Below are positions 7,511 through 13,167 of a stretch of DNA of 13,167 nucleotides, piece after piece. Position numbers and translations under genes: made by a program. The DNA comes from G039029935 sp039029935 (lineage in GTDB: Bacteria > Chloroflexota > Anaerolineae > Caldilineales > Caldilineaceae): positions 1 through 13,167 of the forward strand of contig JBCCFC010000240.1 of the NCBI GenBank assembly GCA_039029935.1, given 5' to 3'. How positions within the stretch are numbered: position 1 is the first letter of the stretch; every line of letters starts with the position of its first letter. Below the pieces are notes generated by a model, which saw only the letters and a program-made list of their open reading frames with translations, was not told the origin of the DNA and did not search any database.

Positions 7511-7640
7511 GACGATTCTCACGACGACATTGTGTGCTGTCGTGCTATTGTTTGCCGACCGTGATAGGCAGGCATGATTGATTTTTGTGTTGTGTGTAAG
7601 TCGTTTGTCTATGTGCAGATTGAAGCATACCAGAAAAATT

Positions 7641-7757
7641 TGTAGCTGTCTGTCGTTGAATCTGGACAATTTTGTCGTTCAATCTGGACAATTTTGTCGT
7701 TCAATCTGGACAACTTTGTCGTTCAATCTGGACAACTTTGTCGTTTGGTGTGGACAG
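7641..7757. repeat. 22-bp-period array of GACAA-NN-TTGTC dyads (long copy)
   Basis: Units of TGTCGTT(G/C)AATCTGGACAA start at 7651, 7673, 7695, 7717 and 7739, exactly 22 bp apart, the last one degenerate. Each junction is a 12-bp dyad GACAA-NN-TTGTC (7665-7676, 7687-7698, 7709-7720, 7731-7742). The two central bases vary (TT, TT, CT, CT) while the arms do not. The 22-bp period puts all dyads on one face of the helix, as expected for cooperative protein binding. It lies upstream of the 622-residue gene and matches the array at 12831-12888. Confidence 0.85.
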
Positions 7758-7820
7758 GTGTATCAAACATACCTGTGGCGGGTAGATAGAGTATGAAGTA
7801 CACAGAGAGCGTATTGACGC

Positions 7821-7845
7821 AAAAGGTTGGCCCATTGGGCCAACC
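7821..7845 (-). terminator. Terminator after the ATPase gene
   Basis: A 9-bp perfect stem GGTTGGCCC/GGGCCAACC (7825-7845) with a 3-base loop is followed on the minus strand by four U. It lies about 25 bp beyond the ATPase stop codon. The U-tract is short, so efficiency is uncertain. Confidence 0.6.
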
Positions 7846-7871
7846 TAAAAAAACCTCAAACATGCCCATTC

Positions 7872-9281
7872 CTAAAACAGTTCATCGACATGAAGCAGTT
7901 GGATATTTTCGCTTTTAGCCACTGCTTGTAGATTCTCGGTGAACCCTGAGCGTGAAAACAAAACATAGTTGACACGTTTGGGTGGATTTTTGATCGAACG
8001 TAGTGCCACATGTGACTTCTGCTTCAAGTCATCCAGAATATTCGTCCCAACTGCTTTTGTGGACCATTTGCACTCACCAAAAAGAATAGCCTCTTCGCCA
8101 ATGGCAACAAGGTCAATCTCATGGTTACGATTCCACCAGTGGCCCACTTTGTCATAAACCTCGGCGTTAGGGTCCGTGACATCGACGTCATCAATATAGT
8201 GGCGACGAATGTACTCTTGGCAGATGAGTTCAAAGGGTTGCCCTGTAAATTGGTCGATGGTCTGGGCGACGAGCCGCTGTACCCTAGTCGTGTTGTTGCG
8301 TTCGAGTGCCGAACGGTTGGGGTAGACATAGCGGAACCAGAAGCGCAGGTAGGAGTCGAGCAGGCGATAGATGCCCTGTTTGCTCTTTTCGGGGTTATCC
8401 TCGGTGATGGGCACAATGCGCTCGATCAACCCCAGCCCTTTGAGACTTTCGAGATAGTGGCTTAGTTGTGATGGCTCGACCTTGGAGGCTTGGGCGATGG
8501 CGTTGTTGCGTGTGTTGCCATGCGCAATCGCTTCGAGGATCGAGAAATAGCGGTCGGGCGAGCGGCGCAGTTGTTCACGCAGCAGAAAGCGCGCCTCTTC
8601 ATAGAGAAAGTTGCCCTTGGTGAGAATTTGCTGTTCGACCTGTTCGAGAAAGTTGTCGCCATATTTGAACTCATCGAGATAGCTGGCGACACCACCGACA
8701 GTGGCGTAGAGGTTGACCATATCGTCAATGGCATATTGCGGCAGCATTTGGTGCGCTTCGGCGACAGAGAAGGGCTGGAGTTGCCATTGACCTGTACGTC
8801 GTCCATAAAGCGGGGAACTGTGCGAAAGGACATGCTCCTCAATCATGCCAACATAGGAGCCGCAGAGGATGAGCATGATCTGGGTCTGCTTGAGTTCGCT
8901 GTCCCAGAGCCGCTGGAAAATCGAGGCGATGGCGGGGTTCTTTTCGATGAGATAGGTGAATTCGTCAAAGATAACGATGATGCGTTGCTCCTTGGCAAGC
9001 GTCGCCACATAACGCAGGGCGCGGTCCCAATCCGTGAAGGGGCTGAGGAGGGTTTCGTCGTCGTAGACATATTCGCTGACACGGCGTGTAAATTCGGCCA
9101 GCGAATTGGCTTCAGTGGCGAGGTCGGCGATGTAGAAGATGTATGCTTTGTCTTGGCAGAAGTGGCGCAATAGCTCGGTTTTGCCGATGCGTCGCCGTCC
9201 ATAAAGGACAAAGAATTCGGCACGATTGGATGTATATTTGGTCTGTAGTAATTTTAGTTCTTGTTTGCGATTGATAAACAT
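7872..9281 (-). CDS. AAA-family ATPase with C-terminal PD-(D/E)XK nuclease-like domain (ATPase_2/DUF234 type)
   Basis: A complete 469-residue member of the archaeal-type ATPase family (ATPase_2 plus DUF234), common in prokaryotes and of uncertain cellular role. The N-terminal P-loop domain has Walker A GRRRIGKT (28-35), Walker B IIVIFDE (101-107) and a sensor-1-like LILCGS (137-142). A winged-helix-like segment follows at about 240-300. The C-terminal domain has HEID...FGECKW (D390, E403, K405), the spacing of a PD-(D/E)XK active site. Usual length, no frameshift. The start at 9281 has a modest AGGA upstream. Base composition is visibly more GC-rich than in the large proteins on both sides, so the neighbours have different histories. 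Some relatives are found in mobile or defence regions; here the gene simply sits between members of the modular family, with a hairpin before it and a terminator after it. Confidence 0.9.
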   Translation of the reverse strand: MFINRKQELKLLQTKYTSNRAEFFVLYGRRRIGKTELLRHFCQDKAYIFYIADLATEANSLAEFTRRVSEYVYDDETLLSPFTDWDRALRYVATLAKEQRIIVIFDEFTYLIEKNPAIASIFQRLWDSELKQTQIMLILCGSYVGMIEEHVLSHSSPLYGRRTGQWQLQPFSVAEAHQMLPQYAIDDMVNLYATVGGVASYLDEFKYGDNFLEQVEQQILTKGNFLYEEARFLLREQLRRSPDRYFSILEAIAHGNTRNNAIAQASKVEPSQLSHYLESLKGLGLIERIVPITEDNPEKSKQGIYRLLDSYLRFWFRYVYPNRSALERNNTTRVQRLVAQTIDQFTGQPFELICQEYIRRHYIDDVDVTDPNAEVYDKVGHWWNRNHEIDLVAIGEEAILFGECKWSTKAVGTNILDDLKQKSHVALRSIKNPPKRVNYVLFSRSGFTENLQAVAKSENIQLLHVDELF

Positions 9282-9295
9282 TGGTATTGTCCTGA

Positions 9296-9345
9296 GAAAG
9301 AGTCTAGGCTATTATAGCCATAACTATAATAGCCTAGACTCTTTC
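9296..9345. repeat. Perfect 22-bp inverted repeat just upstream of the ATPase
   Basis: Arms at 9296-9317 and 9324-9345 are perfectly complementary over 22 bp with a 6-base loop (CCATAA). It ends only about 15 bp before the ATPase start codon and leaves just the weak ribosome binding site between. It could be an operator, an attenuator hairpin in the leader, or a terminator of the gene upstream. The plus-strand side ends in TTTCTTTT, the weaker direction for local genes. Confidence 0.75.
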
Positions 9346-9383
9346 TTTTGGACAAATCAGCAACTGTAGCGTTCTGGCTATTT

Positions 9384-9531
9384 AGGCCATTCCACAGAAT
9401 AAATTACCCAAACGCGTTGTGTAGGCATCTTGCCTGCACTGGTATACAGACATCCTGACACCAGTGCAGGCAAGATGCCTACACAACGCTTTACACCGCA
9501 AGGGTGGGTATTTATTTTTGTGGATTCGCCT
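9384..9531. mobile_element. MITE-like element with a perfect 30-bp inner palindrome
   Basis: The inner arms 9414-9443 and 9460-9489 are perfect over 30 bp (GCGTTGTGTAGGCATCTTGC...), separated by 16 bases. Outer ends AGGCCATTCCACA... (9384-9410) and their inverted partner (9505-9531) agree at about 21 of 27 positions. It is about 148 bp and non-coding. GTAGGCATCTTGCCTGC-type palindromes occur as dispersed repeats in several filamentous bacteria. It fills the spacer after the 994-residue gene. Confidence 0.7.
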
Positions 9532-9586
9532 TACGCAATTGCGAGGAGATCCTTTGGGATATCCGATACGTAAGCTATCGAGATCA

Positions 9587-12571
9587 TCAGGATGATTTCA
9601 CGGCATTAATATATCTTTCCATCCATTCCTGCGTATAGTAGTCTTTCTTTTGAAGCATCGTTGTATTATTCTTTAAAGAATCAGGACCGTATCTTTCACT
9701 ATAAGTCATTTTGTCGTACACTCCTGACATAACATTGCTTTCGACGGACTTAAGACTTTCAAATAGATGATGTGAAAACGTTGTGTCTTCTGTTGCAGAT
9801 AGTGGCTGCATTAGACCTGTATCCGTTTGCGGTTTATTTTGGTTGTACCAAGTAAGGAATGCAGCACGAACCTTGGAAGTCATATTAACACCGAATCGAC
9901 CATTTTGCTTAATATATTCTTCACATACATATTCAACATCAAACCATTTCCTTGTCCGTTTTCGCATCAGTTGGCCTACTTTATGGAAAAACAGTACATT
10001 TTCAGAACTGTCATCCCCACCCTCGATTGAAGAAAAAAGCAAGTTTGCTGCGGGTGTTGCAGGTTCCATCTGGGAGTTCTTGTCCTGTCTGTTTTCACGG
10101 AATCCAAAATGACCAAAAATCACCTCAAACTTGTGTAAATAGCCACCGACTAAATTGTCATATAGCGTATTCATGTACGGATCAGATTTCCCCGCAGTAT
10201 CGAGCTTCTTCTTCTGCGCAATCACCAGTGGTCTCATGTATTTTAATTCGGTGAGAATATCCTGCGCCAACGCTGGTAATCGCTCATCAGACGTTTGTGG
10301 ATCAAGAATCACTCTTAATAGCTGTCTGTAGGAGGTGACTGCAGCCGCAATATAATCATTATCGGAAGATAGTCTGTCATCATACGCTGTATCACGGAAT
10401 CCTAGAATATCGACTAGATATCTTGCAAATAACTTTCTTCGTGGATCGGTCAACTCCGGTCTGTGTATCTGTGTTTGGCTCTTGATATCAAGATACCGCT
10501 CACGGAAGTTGCGGATCTGATCACGCTCAGGGTCTATTTCAAATTTACGGCCATGTCTTTCTGAATAGTCCCCCGATTTAAATGTATTGGCCTCAAGTAC
10601 TTTATCCTCTCTCATGTGGTTTGATACATCGACAAAGGGTTGCTCTAGGGCTTTTCGACCTTGGATTAAATAGCCCATAAACTCGTTGATCTCGGTATCC
10701 GTCATCTCTATATTCTCTAAGTTTGTTCGATCTGCGGGAAGATTATTGTCAAACCAAGTTGGAATCTCTGTCCATAAGTCTCCGTTCAGATTAATCGGCC
10801 TTCTGCTATCAGCACTGAGATAGATATCAAAAATTTGTTTTGCATCATACCAAGTCTTATATCGTTTTTTGAGGAATTGACCAATAGCGCGAAGGTAGCG
10901 CAAATTTTCACCGGAATCATTCTGTTCAGCATCTTGGAGGGTGATGGCTGCAAGTGATATTGGTGCAACACCTTGATTGAAGCCAACTGTCTGTAATTTT
11001 TGTTGGTACTCATATTTACCAAACATCACTTCAAATTTGTTCAAATCACCGCTTGCCAGTTTATTATAAAGTGCCTTAACTCGGCCAACCCGATCTTTTT
11101 TACTCGCATTCGTACTATGTTTGGACAAGTACCCTGTGACCAGTGAACGAAGTGTCGCCAAATTTGCTAAAATTGCCGTTACAATCTCAGGGCCTCTCTG
11201 CTGACATGTTGCCTCATCGTGAAGCAAGACACGATTGGCATGATAGTCAGTCACTTCTATTTCAATTTGTTTATAAAGCTTCTGTTTCAGAAATCTTGCT
11301 ATTCCTGTGGGTCTTGGTGTATTTGTAAATCCTTTAATCACTGGTAAATACGTTGTATATAAATTAACAAGGTTTGGCTGCTGAGGGGCTATTCCTCCAA
11401 CTCGCATGTTGATTTTTGCTATCATATCAAGGTAGGCACTTTTTGTGATAGCTGTTTGCTTGTTCTGATCAACTGATTTTGACTTTGGTAGTTGTACGGG
11501 AGAATTTTGGTTTTGAGATATACTTGGTCGCGTTGGTGTACTCTTTGTGAAGGAGAGGTCACGAGGACTGCCGACGGTGGTTACATCGCTTGTTGAATGT
11601 GTGTTATCGTTTCCCACTGATAATGGAGAGAGTAGATTGGTGTTTTTGGAATTGTCGATTGCAAGCGTCCTACTGTTGGGAGGGTTGGTGATTAAATGAA
11701 GCCCCTTGTCTTTCGTAACATCGTCATCCTCGATTACATAATCATCCATCGTGATTGGCTGTGATGTATCATTTGGATCGACAATATTTTGTTGATTCAA
11801 CTGGTTTCTCAACGCCCTCGTACCAGATATATCAACACCAAGGCTTGTTAGGGGTTGATCGTTTTGAGAGGTGGTTGGGGCTGTCCCTCCACCAAGCTGT
11901 GGGGAAGACTTCGTTTTAACCATTTGAGTCTCATCCAGATCATAGTCACCGATATCAAAGGTATGTTGCAGTATATCATCAATGTTCGTGAAATTTCTTT
12001 TGTGTCCTATGCCACCATTCTGGTCGCCAACACTGTCTTCATAATCAAACGCAAACAACGTACTATTGGCTCGCTTTGTTGTGTTTAACTTGTTCATCAA
12101 ATCAGACTGATTGGTTACTGAAAGCTGGTGGTGTGTATACGACCGATTATGATTTTTGTTACGTCCTCTACGCCTGCCCTTTCTCCCTTTTCGTTTTTCC
12201 TTCTTTTTACCATCTTTATCATCAGGGTGACGCTGGACCACATTCGTGGTCGTTTTCTGCTTGGAAGATCGGCGAGAAATCGTCCCACCATTGGTCGTTG
12301 CTTCTTGATTCTGTGGTGGACGCATCAACCCTAAAGTGGGCTTTCCCGCTCGTTGAATGTCCTGATAAGAGATGGAGCTAGGCGATGCCGTCTCTTGTCC
12401 GCGGCTATTCTGAATGATGCCACTTCCACGCGGCAAACCACCCTGTTCTGTGTTCAGTAGCTGACCACCCACCGATTGCTGGCGTAGGGTATGCTGTTCC
12501 TCACGCTGTTCTTCCAACCATTGTGGAGGTGTTGCATATGTTTTTGTTCGTTGATGATATCCCTGTGACAT
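9587..12571 (-). CDS. Large modular protein with two tandem RGS-like domains (994 aa)
   Basis: Function unknown. Residues 1-45 are Gln/Glu-rich and end in GGLPRGSG (44-51), the leader motif also seen in the two paralogs. Residues 50-400 are low complexity: VVQRHPD, then a strongly basic run (KKKEKRKGRKGRRRGRNK, about 122-140), then acidic and Ser/Asn-rich stretches. The C-terminal 570 residues hold a module of about 290 residues twice. Paired landmarks 302 residues apart are GDLNKFEVMFG/GYLHKFEVIFG, SGENLRYL/SSENVLFF (about 553/855), and the terminal DYSERHG/TYSERYG. Each copy follows the RGS pattern: ENxxF helix, IY-YI-like segment (FDIYLS; CEEYIK), (I/V)N, then a Phe-rich penultimate helix. 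No signal peptide or membrane segment is seen. The start MSQG (12571) has AAGGGGAG five bases upstream; a longer in-frame start at 12700 would add 43 unrelated residues. Confidence 0.8.
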   Translation of the reverse strand: MSQGYHQRTKTYATPPQWLEEQREEQHTLRQQSVGGQLLNTEQGGLPRGSGIIQNSRGQETASPSSISYQDIQRAGKPTLGLMRPPQNQEATTNGGTISRRSSKQKTTTNVVQRHPDDKDGKKKEKRKGRKGRRRGRNKNHNRSYTHHQLSVTNQSDLMNKLNTTKRANSTLFAFDYEDSVGDQNGGIGHKRNFTNIDDILQHTFDIGDYDLDETQMVKTKSSPQLGGGTAPTTSQNDQPLTSLGVDISGTRALRNQLNQQNIVDPNDTSQPITMDDYVIEDDDVTKDKGLHLITNPPNSRTLAIDNSKNTNLLSPLSVGNDNTHSTSDVTTVGSPRDLSFTKSTPTRPSISQNQNSPVQLPKSKSVDQNKQTAITKSAYLDMIAKINMRVGGIAPQQPNLVNLYTTYLPVIKGFTNTPRPTGIARFLKQKLYKQIEIEVTDYHANRVLLHDEATCQQRGPEIVTAILANLATLRSLVTGYLSKHSTNASKKDRVGRVKALYNKLASGDLNKFEVMFGKYEYQQKLQTVGFNQGVAPISLAAITLQDAEQNDSGENLRYLRAIGQFLKKRYKTWYDAKQIFDIYLSADSRRPINLNGDLWTEIPTWFDNNLPADRTNLENIEMTDTEINEFMGYLIQGRKALEQPFVDVSNHMREDKVLEANTFKSGDYSERHGRKFEIDPERDQIRNFRERYLDIKSQTQIHRPELTDPRRKLFARYLVDILGFRDTAYDDRLSSDNDYIAAAVTSYRQLLRVILDPQTSDERLPALAQDILTELKYMRPLVIAQKKKLDTAGKSDPYMNTLYDNLVGGYLHKFEVIFGHFGFRENRQDKNSQMEPATPAANLLFSSIEGGDDSSENVLFFHKVGQLMRKRTRKWFDVEYVCEEYIKQNGRFGVNMTSKVRAAFLTWYNQNKPQTDTGLMQPLSATEDTTFSHHLFESLKSVESNVMSGVYDKMTYSERYGPDSLKNNTTMLQKKDYYTQEWMERYINAVKSS

Positions 12572-12768
12572 ATCTACTCCCCTTGCCCGTAGGCTGTTTC
12601 TGGCAAACCGAAGCTGAGTACAATCCCCTGTTGGCGAGGCTGTAGAACGATGCATTGTGGCTGTGCAGGCCAGTATCCTTGTTGGTGACAATGCCGACAT
12701 CGTCGGCCATATTGCTGGGCACAGTGGAACTGGATAGCGCGCGCGGATACTGTTGGTGTTATAAACAT
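12572..12768 (-). CDS. Possible 64-codon leader ORF before the 994-residue protein
   Basis: ATG 12768 has a good AGGAAG six bases upstream. The frame ends in ...GQGE-stop at 12574-12572 or one base away, right before the ATG at 12571, and its last codons contain the ribosome binding site of the large gene, the arrangement of translational coupling. The peptide (MFITPTVSARAIQFHC...) is Gln/Cys/Arg-rich and not recognised. Two other frames are also open over this stretch, so the openness alone is weak evidence. Confidence 0.25.
12577..12584 (-). promoter_or_regulatory. Shine-Dalgarno deciding the start of the 994-residue protein
   Basis: AAGGGGAG on the minus strand, five bases from ATG 12571. 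It supports MSQG as the start, which also puts GGLPRGSG at the same depth (about residue 44) as in the paralogs. Confidence 0.7.
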
Positions 12769-12830
12769 GTTTCTCTTCCTTCTTTTACTTTATGATTGAA
12801 TCTTCTGTCTTGATTGTATCAAAGAAGGTA

Positions 12831-12888
12831 TGTGGCTGTCTGTCGTTGAATCTGGACAATTTTGTCGTTGAATCTGGACAATCTTGTC
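12831..12888. repeat. 22-bp-period array of GACAA-NN-TTGTC dyads (short copy)
   Basis: Two units of TGTCGTTGAATCTGGACAA start at 12841 and 12863, giving dyads at 12855-12866 and 12877-12888 with centres TT and TC. The lead-in TGT(G/A)GCTGTC and weaker similarity after the array (GG-CAGGTGT...AAAC) also match the array at 7641-7757, in the same orientation. It lies about 260 bp upstream of the 994-residue gene. The matching flanks show that the two whole upstream regions share ancestry. Confidence 0.8.
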
Positions 12889-13062
12889 AGTATTCACCAG
12901 TCTGGGCAGGTGTTGTAAACGTGGCTGTATGAAGCGGGTATACCGATCTTGAGGTATGGAGTGAATCGTAGACCATTATTTCAGAGTGGTTAATGAACTA
13001 AATATACAAAATAATGGCCTAAAGCTAAAATTTCGCTATGTATATAAAATATTATTTAGTTT
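12889..13062. other. AT-rich spacer without a gene
   Basis: No gene is visible. After a decayed stretch resembling the region right of the longer array, the sequence becomes very AT-rich. An imperfect AT hairpin (TATGTATATAAAA at 13037-13049 with TTTTTATACATA at 13060-13071) runs into the stop codon of the edge ORF and could be a weak terminator for it. Confidence 0.4.
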
Positions 13063-13167
13063 TTATACATACCTCAGATTTCTTTTTGCGACATAATGAC
13101 CCGCTTTTTGTGGATTATAAATCATCTCTCTATCCTTGTCACTGATTCTCTTGGAGTTGAGTTGGAG
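13063..13167 (-). CDS. Possible C-terminus of an unknown protein (edge fragment)
   Basis: The minus strand is open from the window edge for 34 codons, ending ...REMIYNPQKAGHYVAKRNL and a few residues more before the stop at 13063-13065. The other two minus-strand frames are closed by stops here. The composition looks protein-like, and all other genes share this strand, but the fragment is too short to identify. Confidence 0.35.
   Translation of the reverse strand, partial: LQLNSKRISDKDREMIYNPQKAGHYVAKRNLRYV

Noticed and set aside
7511..7669. Upstream start of the 622-residue protein at 7669
   Set aside because: It would translate through the dyad array, lacks a ribosome binding site, and breaks the shared leader spacing with the paralog.
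7641..7757. CRISPR array
   Set aside because: The 22-bp units are contiguous with no unique spacers of 30 bp or so, and no cas gene is nearby.
8490..9173. Long plus-strand open frame (227 codons) opposite the ATPase
   Set aside because: It is the complement of a recognisable ATPase with intact Walker motifs, has no ribosome binding site, and reads as a shadow.
7872..9281. The ATPase as a TniB/TnsC-type transposition ATPase serving the 22-bp arrays
   Set aside because: The C-terminal PD-(D/E)XK domain and DUF234-type layout do not match TniB/TnsC, and no TniA/TnsB or TniQ gene is in the window.
12572..12700. Upstream start of the 994-residue protein at 12700
   Set aside because: MSQG at 12571 has a far better ribosome binding site and places GGLPRGSG at the same depth as in the paralogs.

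Overview
The window is bacterial: genes start behind clear Shine-Dalgarno sequences (AAGGAG-type), hairpin terminators are present, and there are no introns. All supported genes lie on the minus strand, so gene order runs from high to low coordinates. GC content is moderate, and the spacers carry palindromic MITE-like repeats. A nuclease-type ATPase and large Gln/Arg-rich modular proteins sit together, which would fit a filamentous Chloroflexota-type genome, but the taxonomic guess is weak.

In gene order the layout is: (a) 13167-12572, the possible C-terminus of an unknown gene at the edge, an AT-rich spacer, a short 22-bp-period repeat array and a possible 64-codon leader ORF; (b) 12571-9587, a 994-residue protein with a low-complexity N-terminal half and a tandemly duplicated C-terminal module that reads like two divergent RGS domains; (c) 9586-9282, a MITE-like element and a perfect 22-bp hairpin; (d) 9281-7872, an AAA ATPase with a C-terminal PD-(D/E)XK nuclease-like domain (ATPase_2/DUF234 type), followed by a terminator; (e) 7871-7511, a second, longer 22-bp-period array; (f) 7510-3521, two large paralogous proteins of 622 and 605 residues separated by another MITE-like element; (g) 3412-2654, a PhyH-family Fe(II)/2-oxoglutarate dioxygenase with a terminator; (h) 2556-2396, two copies of a 55-nt element that folds as a three-way junction; (i) 2191-1947, a small frameshifted gene with a good promoter and ribosome binding site; (j) 1661 to the edge, a flavin amine/L-amino-acid oxidase whose C-terminus lies outside.

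The most interesting part is the trio of large proteins. Their C-terminal halves differ (RGS-like in one, amidoligase-like in the two paralogs), yet all three share a Gln/Glu-rich N-terminus of about 45 residues ending in GGLPRG(G/S)G at nearly the same distance from the start, then further VQR/IQR and KPLIQP-like motifs. Two of the three are preceded by homologous arrays of GACAA-NN-TTGTC dyads. This looks like a modular family with a common sorting or docking segment and swappable C-terminal domains, plausibly exported or delivered effectors under shared control. That reading is inference; no secretion machinery is visible here.

The dioxygenase, small frameshifted gene and oxidase form a separate, conventional-looking metabolic stretch. 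A shared ATCGTGTAT sequence hints at common regulation of this stretch, but no pathway can be assigned.
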